Origin: Syntrophaceae bacterium UBA3084
GTDB taxonomy: Bacteria > Desulfobacterota > Syntrophia > Syntrophales > UBA6807
Assembly (NCBI GenBank): GCA_002367335.1
Contig: DFBI01000214.1
Location: forward strand, 373 to 11,626
Direction of reading: 5' to 3'
Length of the DNA stretch: 11,254 nt
The notes under the pieces are model-generated. The model was not told where the DNA came from. It did not search any database and saw only the letters and a list, made by a program, of their open reading frames with translations. Positions within the stretch are counted from its first letter, which is position 1. The number at the start of each line of letters is the position of its first letter. Position numbers and translations under genes: made by a program. Positions 1 to 6,222 of this stretch are shown one piece after another.

Positions 1-1
1 T

Positions 2-58
2 GGCTGGTTTGGTAGAGGCCGTGGTATGGGTCGAGGTCGCTTTATGTATGGTTGGTAA
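2..58 (+). CDS. C-terminal end of a glycine/arginine-rich protein (partial)
   Basis: An open frame enters from the left edge and ends at TAA 56-58, giving 18 visible residues (GWFGRGRGMGRGRFMYGW). The composition (Gly, Arg, Met and aromatics) matches the low-complexity parts of the DUF5320-like and NifX-like proteins downstream, so this is probably the tail of another member of the same set. The next gene begins 41 bases later with its own strong ribosome binding site, which suggests co-transcription. No domain is visible in so short a piece, and the family assignment rests on composition and position only. Confidence 0.5.
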   Translation, partial: GWFGRGRGMGRGRFMYGW

Positions 59-99
59 TAGACCGAAATTACACTACGCATATTTTAAGGAGGTATGTT

Positions 100-312
100 A
101 TGCCAAGAGGAGATGGGACAGGACCGCAAGGACAAGGATCGCGAACGGGCCGTGGCTTGGGGCCTTGTGGAACAGGAGAAACGCCTGTGTCTGAGGAGAA
201 TATGGGATTCTTTCGTAGACTGGGAAGAGGTTTAGGTTTTGGCCGAACCAGGCAAGGACGTGGAATGGGACAGGGTCAAGGTCGTGGACAGGGCCAAGGC
301 CGTAATCGTTAA
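100..312 (+). CDS. Small glycine-rich DUF5320-like protein
   Basis: This 70-residue protein opens with MPRGDGTGPQGQGSRTGRG, the variant form of the N-terminal signature (MPxGDxTGPxGxGxxTGRxxG) of DUF5320-type proteins, and has one Cys in LGPCGTG. The C-terminal 30 residues are GQG/GRG repeats ending GRNR. The ATG at 100 is chosen over the upstream in-frame codon at 52 because an ideal Shine-Dalgarno AAGGAGGT lies at 87-94 and the family signature starts at this Met. There is no signal peptide or membrane segment. In anaerobes such proteins commonly sit beside NifX/MTH1175 and MinD-type genes, as here, but their biochemical role is not established. It lacks the C-terminal coiled coil of its neighbour at 378, so it may be a short paralogue. 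Confidence 0.8.
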   Translation: MPRGDGTGPQGQGSRTGRGLGPCGTGETPVSEENMGFFRRLGRGLGFGRTRQGRGMGQGQGRGQGQGRNR

Positions 313-324
313 CAGAAGTGTTCA

Positions 325-346
325 TTTTAAAGCTGACCGCTTAAAA
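325..346 (+). other. Weak AT-rich hairpin between the two glycine-rich genes
   Basis: TTTTAAAGC (325-333) can pair with GCTTAAAA (339-346) around the loop TGACC, with one bulged A. No U-tract follows, so it is not a convincing terminator. It could be an mRNA-processing or stability element between the two related genes, or chance in an AT-rich spacer. Confidence 0.25.
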
Positions 347-377
347 GCTATAAACTATATATGAGGAGGTGTTTATT

Positions 378-761
378 ATGCCAGGTGGAGATAGAACAGG
401 TCCCGCGGGAATGGGACCAATGACAGGTAGGGCAACTGGTTACTGTGGAGGATATCAAGCGCCCGGATTTGTGAACCCTATGCTGGGGGGAGGTTTCGGA
501 AGAGGAGGGGGTTTTGGCCGTGGAGGAGGCTGGGGACATCGTAATCAGTTTTATGCGACTGGGTTAACCGGCTGGCAGAGAGGTGCTTACGGTTATTCAT
601 CCTACGAAGGAATGGCTCCTTACGGTACACCGTACGGGCCGGTTGCGACAAAACAGCAGGAACTCGATGCGTTGAAAGGACAGGCAGAATATTTAGAGGA
701 TTCCCTGGAAGGTATTAACAAGCGTATTGCAGAGTTAGAGAAAGAAAATAAAGAGGGATAA
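378..761 (+). CDS. DUF5320 domain protein with C-terminal coiled coil
   Basis: The 127-residue protein starts MPGGDRTGPAGMGPMTGRA, the hallmark of the DUF5320 family, followed by GYCGGY with a single Cys (residue 23). A glycine-rich stretch (GGGFGRGGGFGRGGGWG) covers about residues 38-54 and a Tyr/Gly/Pro-rich linker runs to about residue 88. The final 35 residues (from KQQELDALKGQAEYLE) form a heptad-like helix, probably a coiled coil. The start at 378 is preferred over the in-frame GTG at 369 because GAGGAGGTG at 363-371 is the ribosome binding site and the family signature begins here. The last helix closely resembles the end of the NifX-like protein at 939-1532, hinting that the two proteins associate. 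Role unknown; a strong terminator follows. Confidence 0.85.
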   Translation: MPGGDRTGPAGMGPMTGRATGYCGGYQAPGFVNPMLGGGFGRGGGFGRGGGWGHRNQFYATGLTGWQRGAYGYSSYEGMAPYGTPYGPVATKQQELDALKGQAEYLEDSLEGINKRIAELEKENKEG

Positions 762-771
762 AACCAGAAGG

Positions 772-817
772 AGCGCTGGCATAGGGTAAATTTAGTTCTT
801 ATTGCCGGCGCTTTTTT
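772..817 (+). terminator. Rho-independent terminator
   Basis: AGCGCTGGCA (772-781) pairs with TGCCGGCGCT (803-812) over 10 bp with one G-U, and is followed at once by a T run (813-817). It lies 11 bases past the stop of the DUF5320 gene and so ends the first transcription unit, separating it from the NifX/MinD operon. Confidence 0.9.
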
Positions 818-888
818 GTTTATTAAGCTTGCGTTTTGAATAGAGCATGCTTATGTTAGCCTTGTATTTTGTATTTACTTTTTTGTGC

Positions 889-916
889 TTGAAAGCTTTC
901 ATAGCTGAATAATACT
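889..916 (+). promoter_or_regulatory. Possible sigma70-type promoter for the NifX/MinD operon
   Basis: TTGAAA (889-894) and AATACT (911-916) are spaced by 16 bases, about 22 bases before the start codon at 939. The -35 overlaps a 10-bp palindrome GAAAGCTTTC (891-900) that could be an operator. The -10 matches only 4 of 6 consensus bases. Its position between a strong terminator and the first operon gene is the main support. I saw no sigma54-type GG-N10-GC element in 818-938; the rest of that spacer is AT-rich with nothing else recognisable. Confidence 0.3.
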
Positions 917-938
917 TTTTTTCAGGAAAGGGGTTAAA

Positions 939-1532
939 ATGAAAATAGCAATAACAACAACCGGTCCGTCCCTGGATGATCAGGTTGAAGCTCGTTTTGG
1001 ACGGAGTCCTTATTATTTATTCATAGACACGGAGACAATGGAATTTGAGGCCGTGCAGAATCCTAATGTCGCAGCAGGGGGCGGCGCCGGTATTCAGTCA
1101 GGGCAGTTGATGTCAGAGTATGGTGTCCAGTGTGTTCTAACGGGCAATTGCGGGCCCAATGCATCCCAGGTTTTTGGGGCTGCAGGTATCCAGGTTATTG
1201 TAGGAGTAAGTGGAATGGTCCGTCAGGCAGTTGAACAATTTAAAGCAGGCGCTTTTACTGCATCGAACCAGCCCAATGTGGCAAGTCATTTTGGTATGGG
1301 TGGCGGCATGGGTGGAGGTCGTGGCATGGGCGGCGGTCGTGGCATGGGCATGGGTGGCGGTCGCGGTATGGGCATGGGCCAGTCCGGTGCTCCTGTAAAT
1401 TTCGCGCCCCAGGGCACAACGACAAAAGAGGGAAAATTAGCCGAGCTCAAAGACCAGGCACGCATACTCCAGGAACAGCTCAAACAGCTTGAACAGCAAA
1501 TTAGTTCGGTTGATAAGAAAAAAGATAAGTAG
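939..1532 (+). CDS. NifX/MTH1175-family (dinitrogenase Fe-Mo cofactor domain) protein with glycine-rich linker and coiled coil
   Basis: Residues 1-112 form a NifX/NifB-C/MTH1175-type fold: MKIAITTTGPSLDDQVEARF at the start, the FGRSPYYLFID strand, GGGAGIQSGQLM, and VLTGNCGPNA with a conserved-looking Cys. This family binds or carries metal-sulfur cofactors; the Desulfovibrio orange protein, which holds a Mo-Cu-S cluster, belongs to it. Residues about 119-147 are an almost perfect GMGGGRGM-type repeat, also visible as DNA repeats at 1293-1379. Residues about 160-195 form a charged Leu/Gln-rich coiled coil like the one in the DUF5320 protein upstream. At 197 residues it is much longer than single-domain relatives (about 110-120) because of these additions. 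The Shine-Dalgarno is AGGAAAGGGG before ATG 939. It heads the operon. The metal it carries cannot be told from sequence. Confidence 0.88.
   Translation: MKIAITTTGPSLDDQVEARFGRSPYYLFIDTETMEFEAVQNPNVAAGGGAGIQSGQLMSEYGVQCVLTGNCGPNASQVFGAAGIQVIVGVSGMVRQAVEQFKAGAFTASNQPNVASHFGMGGGMGGGRGMGGGRGMGMGGGRGMGMGQSGAPVNFAPQGTTTKEGKLAELKDQARILQEQLKQLEQQISSVDKKKDK
1293..1379 (+). repeat. In-gene repeats encoding Gly-Met-Arg tracts
   Basis: Imperfect tandem copies of a GGCGGTCGTGGCATGGGC-type unit encode the glycine/methionine/arginine linker of the NifX-like protein. The repeat is prone to length change by slippage without frameshift, because the units are multiples of three. Confidence 0.7.
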
Positions 1533-1574
1533 TCTGGGCGGTTAAAGTTTGCAAGAAGAAAGGAACAACACTCT

Positions 1575-2435
1575 TTGAAGATAGCTATTGCCAGCGGGAA
1601 AGGTGGCACCGGAAAGACAACAATAGCAACAAACCTTGCTTTAACTCTTGCCGGTACAGGAAAGAACGTTCAGCTGCTGGACTGTGATGTTGAAGAACCG
1701 AACTGTCATATATTTCTGAAGCCGGAAATTGAATCAACAGTACCTGTCACAGTATTAATGCCAAAGGTCATCGAGGAAAAATGCACGGGATGCGGTATTT
1801 GTGCGGAGGTTTGTGAATACAGTGCTGTTGCCGTGATCAAGGGCAAGGTACTGATATTTCCTGAACTCTGCCATAGTTGCGGTGCATGCAGGCTGTTCTG
1901 TCCCGAAGATGCATTCATAGAGGTGCCCAGAGAGGTCGGCATCCTGGAAGAAGGAAAGACCAATGAAATCCGTTTTATCCATGGATTGTTAAATATAGGA
2001 GAACTCATGTCTCCGGCAGTTATCGCCGGCGTTAAGAAAGCCGCCGGCGAGCCGGAAATATTAATTATCGATTCACCTCCGGGAACATCCTGTCCTGTTA
2101 TCGAAGCCGTAAAGGATGCAGAGTTTGTCCTTCTGGTTACGGAACCTACTCCTTTTGGTCTCAATGATTTAGAACTTGCCATTGGGATGGTCAGGGTGCT
2201 TGATATACCATTTGCCGTTGCTATTAACAGATCTGATATCGGCAATGAGGACGTGAAAGAATATTGTCACAGAGAAAAAATCGAGATTGTTCTGGAAATA
2301 CCGGATGACCGCAGAATCGCCGAGGCCTATTCGCGAGGGGAAATGATCATCCATGCACTACCAGATTATAAAAAGTCATTTGAGGCTTGTTGGGAAAAGA
2401 TAGCAGAAAAGAAGGGGTCAGGTCTTCATTCTTGA
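1575..2435 (+). CDS. MinD/ParA-family ATPase with two [4Fe-4S] ferredoxin motifs (first of a pair)
   Basis: This 286-residue P-loop ATPase has the deviant Walker A SGKGGTGKTT (residues 7-16) and a Walker B region ILIIDSPPGTSCPV. A ferredoxin insert carries CxxCxxCxxxC twice: Cys70/73/76/80 and Cys99/102/105/109. Proteins of this architecture occur in the Desulfovibrio ORP cluster and beside NifX-type genes, and are thought to couple ATP hydrolysis to Fe-S-dependent delivery or positioning of a partner. The start is TTG 1575, with AAAGGAA at 1558-1564 as ribosome binding site and the family's N-terminus beginning immediately. The last codons (GLHS and the stop) lie inside the left arm of the inverted repeat at 2414-2498, so the extreme C-terminus has been replaced by repeat sequence. 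The conserved body is intact. Confidence 0.9.
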   Translation: MKIAIASGKGGTGKTTIATNLALTLAGTGKNVQLLDCDVEEPNCHIFLKPEIESTVPVTVLMPKVIEEKCTGCGICAEVCEYSAVAVIKGKVLIFPELCHSCGACRLFCPEDAFIEVPREVGILEEGKTNEIRFIHGLLNIGELMSPAVIAGVKKAAGEPEILIIDSPPGTSCPVIEAVKDAEFVLLVTEPTPFGLNDLELAIGMVRVLDIPFAVAINRSDIGNEDVKEYCHREKIEIVLEIPDDRRIAEAYSRGEMIIHALPDYKKSFEACWEKIAEKKGSGLHS

Positions 2436-2498
2436 CAGATCATATACACAACCTGTCAAAACAGATCAGGCTGCTGTCAAGAATGAAGACCTGACCCC
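2414..2498. repeat. 85-bp palindromic element with 25-bp perfect inverted repeats (MITE/REP-like)
   Basis: The left arm (2414-2438, beginning GGGGTCAGGTCTTCATTC) and right arm (2474-2498, ending GAATGAAGACCTGACCCC) are exact reverse complements over 25 bases, with a 35-base spacer containing a small CTGT-CAAA-ACAG hairpin. The left arm overlaps the end and stop codon of the first MinD gene, and the right arm ends 13 bases before the second. GGGGTCA also begins the repeats at 10177 and 10651 that bracket a RAYT fragment, so a non-autonomous element mobilised by a REP-associated transposase is likely. In mRNA it would form a very stable hairpin between the two ATPase genes. Confidence 0.85.
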
Positions 2499-2511
2499 AC
2501 AAGGTGCATTT

Positions 2512-3402
2512 ATGAAAGAAATCGTTGTAATCAGCGGAAAAGGCGGTACCGGGAAAACCAGTATTGTGGCAGCATTTGCGGCTCTGGCGAGCAAGAAAGT
2601 CCTTGCGGATTGTGATGTGGATGCTGCCGATTTGCATCTCGTTCTCAATCCAAAGATAGAACACCGGAAAGATTTCAGCGGCGGCAAGAAAGCAAGAATA
2701 TTAGGGGACGAATGTATAGCCTGCGATCGATGCATAGAAGAATGCCGATTTGATGCGATACATTACCCGGTTTTGAGTAATGGTGAAGCAGCAGATACTC
2801 CTCAAGTAACACCCATCTTTTGCGAGGGTTGCGGTGTCTGTGCGCGCGTATGCCCCGCTGAGGCAATTTCCTTTGAACCGGCCGTGAATGGTGAGTGGTA
2901 TACGTCGTCTACAAATTACGGACCTATGGTACATGCAAGACTTGGCATGGCCGAGGGAAATTCGGGGAAACTGGTAACACAGATCCGTCAGGAAGCCCGC
3001 GATATTGCGGAGAGAGATGATCTTGACTACATAATTGTTGACGGTTCACCGGGAATCGGGTGCCCTGTTATTGCATCCATAACAGGCTCTGACCTTGTGC
3101 TGGTTGTAACAGAACCTACTCTCTCAGGTCAGCACGATTTACTGCGGGTAGCGGAACTTACTACACATTTCCAAATTCCCACGATTGTGTGCGTCAATAA
3201 GTGGGATCTAAACCCTGATATTACGGAACAGATTGAAGGTGAAGCAAAAAAGCACGGCGTTAAAGCAGCGGGAAGAATTCGATATGATAATGCCATCACA
3301 AAGGCACAGATCATGGAAACAAGTATTGTGGAATACACAGGCGGTGCCGTTTCCGAGGATATAAAGTCCCTTTGGAGAAACGTCATCTATGCTCTGGAAT
3401 AA
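2512..3402 (+). CDS. MinD/ParA-family ATPase with two [4Fe-4S] ferredoxin motifs (second of a pair)
   Basis: This 296-residue paralogue of the preceding gene has Walker A SGKGGTGKTS (residues 8-17), IIVDGSPGIGCPV as the Walker B/switch region, and two cluster motifs, Cys68/71/74/78 and Cys104/107/110/114. The two motifs are separated by a longer spacer than in the first ATPase. A tandem pair of such ATPases is the usual arrangement in MTH1175/ORP-type clusters, which suggests a heterodimer rather than redundancy. The start ATG 2512 has AAGGTG (2500-2505) as ribosome binding site, directly beyond the inserted inverted repeat. The insertion may therefore affect its translation or coupling to the upstream gene. 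The sequence is complete with no missing motif. Confidence 0.9.
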   Translation: MKEIVVISGKGGTGKTSIVAAFAALASKKVLADCDVDAADLHLVLNPKIEHRKDFSGGKKARILGDECIACDRCIEECRFDAIHYPVLSNGEAADTPQVTPIFCEGCGVCARVCPAEAISFEPAVNGEWYTSSTNYGPMVHARLGMAEGNSGKLVTQIRQEARDIAERDDLDYIIVDGSPGIGCPVIASITGSDLVLVVTEPTLSGQHDLLRVAELTTHFQIPTIVCVNKWDLNPDITEQIEGEAKKHGVKAAGRIRYDNAITKAQIMETSIVEYTGGAVSEDIKSLWRNVIYALE

Positions 3403-3426
3403 AAGCAATCGATATGTAACCATTTT

Positions 3427-4395
3427 GTGAAAATGATTCGAGAGAAGAAAAAGAAATTTACCTTTGGTCCCGTACCGTCAAGACGCCTTGGCAGGTCTCT
3501 GGGAATTGATCTTGTCCCCTTTAAAACATGTACCTATGATTGTATTTACTGCCAGCTGGGAAGAACAACAAACAAGACTACAGACCGGGAAGAATACTAT
3601 CCGGTAAAAGATATAATTCATGCAGTTAAAGAAAAATTACGGGGGATTTCGCGTCCCGATTACATAACCCTTTCCGGTTCGGGAGAACCAACTCTCCATA
3701 GTCGTATCGGTGAGATTATTCGTGAAATTAAAGACATTACAGATATTCCCTTGGCCGTCTTGACAAATGGATCACTCTTCTGGATTGACGAGGTTCGCAA
3801 CGCCGTTCTAGATTCTGATCTTATTATTCCTTCTCTGGATGCGGGAGATGAAGACGCTTTTGTATATGTTAATCGCCCCCACGGTGATATTTCTTTCAAA
3901 AAAATGGTAGATGGATTATGTTCACTCCGTGAGGATTATAAAGGTTCCATATGGCTGGAGGTTTTCCTTGCGGGTGGTATTACAGATAAAGAAACGGAGA
4001 TTTTAAAAATTAAGAGCTGGACAGATCGTATTAACCCCGAGCGGATTCAGCTCAATACGGCAGTCAGGCCACCGGCCGAGGACTTTGTCCGTACGGTAAG
4101 TAAAGAAAGAATGGAAGAAATTGCAGAATTTTTCGGCCCTCATTGTGAGGTTATCGCGGATTATTCAAAAGTACACGATCTTGGCGAGTTTCATTCAACC
4201 CGGAATGATGTTTTCGAACTTTTGAAGCGACGTCCCTGTTCTATAGATGATATATCAGATGGCTTGGATTTACACCGAAATGAAACAATTAAATACGTTC
4301 AGGAACTGTTGGATCAAAATCTTATCAGGATGAAAAGACGAGGCGATAAAACACTCTACATTGAAGATGAAAATAAAACAAAAAATGAGATTTAA
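3427..4395 (+). CDS. Radical SAM protein (COG0731-like) with C-terminal winged helix
   Basis: The radical SAM motif CTYDCIYC gives the CxxxCxxC cluster ligands Cys35, Cys39 and Cys42. It is followed by the SAM-binding SGSGEPTLH segment and the LTNGSLF strand typical of COG0731 radical SAM proteins, a group related to TYW1/wyosine enzymes. The N-terminal FGPVPSRRLGRSLGIDLVP is also characteristic of that bacterial group. Residues about 265-312 look like a winged helix-turn-helix (DVFELLKRRPCSIDDISDGL). At 322 residues it is of normal length. The start may be GTG 3427 or ATG 3433; neither has a clear Shine-Dalgarno. It sits 24 bases after the second MinD gene and 20 before the Mrp gene, so it is inside the operon. 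Its substrate is unknown; a role in cluster maturation is inferred from context only. Confidence 0.85.
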   Translation: MKMIREKKKKFTFGPVPSRRLGRSLGIDLVPFKTCTYDCIYCQLGRTTNKTTDREEYYPVKDIIHAVKEKLRGISRPDYITLSGSGEPTLHSRIGEIIREIKDITDIPLAVLTNGSLFWIDEVRNAVLDSDLIIPSLDAGDEDAFVYVNRPHGDISFKKMVDGLCSLREDYKGSIWLEVFLAGGITDKETEILKIKSWTDRINPERIQLNTAVRPPAEDFVRTVSKERMEEIAEFFGPHCEVIADYSKVHDLGEFHSTRNDVFELLKRRPCSIDDISDGLDLHRNETIKYVQELLDQNLIRMKRRGDKTLYIEDENKTKNEI

Positions 4396-4415
4396 TTGAA
4401 AGGGGATTACAAATA

Positions 4416-5684
4416 ATGGTTAATAGCAAAAACACCGGCAAGGAATCGGGAAATGGTTCAGCTCAGGAAAAAAAGAGTGCTGAGCGGCTGAAGGAATTTA
4501 CTGAAAGCAAAGAACTTGCCGATCGCATGGGGCAGATAAAACATAAAATCATGATCCTTTCAGGAAAGGGTGGCGTGGGCAAAAGCACAGTGGCGGCAAA
4601 TATTACCGTTGCCCTGGCCATGGAAGGTAAAAAGGTAGGGATTCTGGATTCTGATTTTCATGGTCCCAGTATTCCAACACTGCTTAATCTTGAAAAGGAA
4701 CGCCCCGGGACTGATGGTAAATCAATTATTCCTGTAGATTTCGTCCAGGGAATCAAGGTTATGTCTATAGGATTTCTCCTGTCGAATCAGGATGACGCGG
4801 TCATCTGGAGAGGTCCCATGAAAATGAAGGTAATCAAACAGTTGCTCACCGAGGTAAAATGGGGAGAGCTTGACTATCTGATTATAGATTTTCCTCCCGG
4901 AACGGGGGATGAACCACTTTCGGTAGCCCAGCTTATTCCCGGTGCGGACGGCGCTATTATTGTAACCACGCCTCAGGATCTGTCTCTCAACGATGTGCGA
5001 AAATGCATCAGTTTCTGCAGGCAGGTTAATGTTCCCGTTTTAGGCGTTTTAGAGAATATGAGCGGCCTTGTTTGCCCGAACTGTGGAACCGTTATCAACA
5101 TATTTAAAGCGGGCGGCGGAGAGAAAATGGCCAGGGAAATGGGCGTTCCTTTCCTTGGCAGGATTCCCATTGAACCACAGATTGTGGAGGCCTCCGACAA
5201 CGGCAAGCCCTTTGTTTACCACTACTCAAAAACAGAAGCCGCCAAGGCATTTTCTGCAGCCATCGAACCTGTTCTTAGCATGGATAGCAATATCAAACGG
5301 GAACCCTCACCTGTTATCCAGGAAGAGGAGACGGCAAATAAAATTAAGATAGCCATACCTCTCGCAGAAGGTCAGCTCAGCGTACATTTCGGGCACTGTC
5401 AGGAGTTTGCCTTATTCGACGTTGATATCGAAAAGAAGGAAATTATCGGGCAGGAAAGAGAGCCGGCACCCGAGGATCATGAGCCCGGGGCTCTTCCAAA
5501 CTGGCTCATTGACAAAGGAGTAAACATGGTCATTGTGTCCGGAATGGGATCAAGAGCAATAGACATTTTAGAGCAAAGAGGAATAAAGGTAAATATAGGA
5601 GCACCTTCCGATGAGCCTGAAAAAGTAGTAAAATTATATTTGGATGGTTCTCTTGAACTTGGGAACAACATCTGTGATCATTGA
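4416..5684 (+). CDS. Mrp/Nbp35 (ApbC)-type Fe-S carrier ATPase fused to a C-terminal NifX/MTH1175 domain
   Basis: Residues 40-290 are a full Mrp/ApbC ATPase: Walker A GKGGVGKST (50-58), DSDFHGPSIP, LIIDFPPGTGDEP, TTPQDLSLNDV, and the C-terminal CPNC (Cys220, Cys223) that in the family binds a bridging [4Fe-4S] cluster. A linker of about 20 residues leads to a second domain (about 309-422) starting KIKIAIPLAEGQLSVHFGHC, a NifX/MTH1175 fold related to the protein at 939. The same Mrp-MTH1175 fusion occurs in the Desulfovibrio ORP cluster. The charged first 38 residues lack the N-terminal ferredoxin motif of true Nbp35. The fusion suggests that cluster or cofactor transfer occurs directly between the two folds. 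ATG 4416 is preceded by AAAGGGGAT. The stop lies 6 bases before the scaffold gene, so those two are probably translated together. Confidence 0.92.
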   Translation: MVNSKNTGKESGNGSAQEKKSAERLKEFTESKELADRMGQIKHKIMILSGKGGVGKSTVAANITVALAMEGKKVGILDSDFHGPSIPTLLNLEKERPGTDGKSIIPVDFVQGIKVMSIGFLLSNQDDAVIWRGPMKMKVIKQLLTEVKWGELDYLIIDFPPGTGDEPLSVAQLIPGADGAIIVTTPQDLSLNDVRKCISFCRQVNVPVLGVLENMSGLVCPNCGTVINIFKAGGGEKMAREMGVPFLGRIPIEPQIVEASDNGKPFVYHYSKTEAAKAFSAAIEPVLSMDSNIKREPSPVIQEEETANKIKIAIPLAEGQLSVHFGHCQEFALFDVDIEKKEIIGQEREPAPEDHEPGALPNWLIDKGVNMVIVSGMGSRAIDILEQRGIKVNIGAPSDEPEKVVKLYLDGSLELGNNICDH

Positions 5685-5690
5685 TGAATT

Positions 5691-6110
5691 ATGGAAAATG
5701 AAAAAGAAATTACAGAAATAATGCTGGGTATGGTTTATGAAAAAGCCAAAAAGATATACGCGGAAAACCTGGTAGATCACGGCATAAACCCCAGAAACTA
5801 CGGCATTATGAATCATCCGGATGGTTACGGAAAGATAACCGGTTCCTGAGGCGATACTGTTGAGATATTTCTTCGTGTAAGAAACGGAACGGTTGAAAAA
5901 TCTACATTTACAACCGACGGATGCGTATTCACCATCGCCGCATGCAGTGTAACAAGCGAAATGGCAACGGGGAAAAGCTTTCGGGAATGTCTCAGGATTA
6001 ACCAGAGTTCGATACTGAATTACCTGGGAAATATGCCTGAAGATCACAAACACTGTGCTCTATTGGCTGCCATGACGTTTCATAAGGCTTTGAGAATGTA
6101 TTACCAGTGA
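5691..6110 (+). CDS. IscU/NifU-type Fe-S scaffold, probable selenoprotein (Sec53 from in-frame TGA 5847-5849)
   Basis: One frame of 139 codons runs from ATG 5691 to TGA 6108-6110, with a single internal stop, TGA at codon 53. Family motifs flank it in the same frame: NPRNYG (33-38), GS-TGA-GD (51-55), DGC (76-78), CS (85-86) and HCALLA (121-126). In IscU the cluster ligands are three Cys plus a nearby His and Asp. Here they would be Sec53, Cys78, Cys122, His121 and Asp55, and the spacings (25 and 44 residues) match E. coli IscU (26 and 43). The TGA therefore replaces exactly the first ligand Cys. A hairpin with SECIS features lies just downstream. The body keeps codon structure, with no frameshift. 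No clear Shine-Dalgarno is seen, so translation is probably coupled to the Mrp gene 6 bases upstream. The alternative is a single nonsense mutation in a Cys codon (TGT or TGC to TGA). Confidence 0.85.
5847..5892 (+). promoter_or_regulatory. Candidate bacterial SECIS element and its UGA codon
   Basis: After TGA 5847-5849, a lower stem CTGTT (5857-5861) pairs with AACGG (5888-5892). After an asymmetric internal loop, an upper stem TTTCTT (5868-5873) pairs perfectly with AAGAAA (5879-5884), closing the 5-base loop CGTGT (5874-5878). Bacterial SECIS hairpins sit within the coding region shortly after UGA and carry a G early in the apical loop. Here G is the second loop base and the loop begins 24 bases after the UGA, within the usual range. 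The stem is AT-rich, so stability should be computed. Confidence 0.65.
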
Positions 6111-6193
6111 GCAGAAATCACATGTGTTAAAGAAGATAGTTTCATAAAAAGTCCAAAAACTCCCTCTCCACATATATTATCGTCACTATTCCA

Positions 6194-6222
6194 TTGACAC
6201 ACAAGAACGTTTTTCTTACACT
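6194..6222 (+). promoter_or_regulatory. Possible sigma70 promoter after the operon
   Basis: TTGACA (6194-6199) and TACACT (6217-6222) are separated by 17 bases. The nearest downstream gene is the transposase at 6410. The site could serve it or be a remnant of a gene displaced by the insertion. The -10 is only a 4 of 6 match. Confidence 0.3.

Noticed and set aside
1293..1379. Repeats resembling a CRISPR-like or minisatellite array
   Set aside because: The repeats are in frame, code for a Gly/Met/Arg linker and have no spacers.
1286..1609. Minus-strand proline-rich frame opposite the NifX-like gene
   Set aside because: It is the antisense of a glycine-rich coding repeat (Gly codons read as Pro), with no independent support.
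5684..5701. ATG at 5684 overlapping the Mrp stop codon (ATGA) as the scaffold start
   Set aside because: It is out of frame with the scaffold and meets a stop after five codons. ATG 5691 is the first in-frame start.
5634..6053. A 139-codon minus-strand open frame overlapping the scaffold gene
   Set aside because: It has no family features and is a shadow of the plus-strand scaffold, whose conserved motifs, spacing and operon position are decisive.
5691..6110. Reading the scaffold simply as a nonsense pseudogene
   Set aside because: The only disruption is TGA, precisely at the ligand-Cys codon, with a SECIS-like hairpin behind it and an undamaged frame on both sides. It remains the main alternative, not the preferred one.
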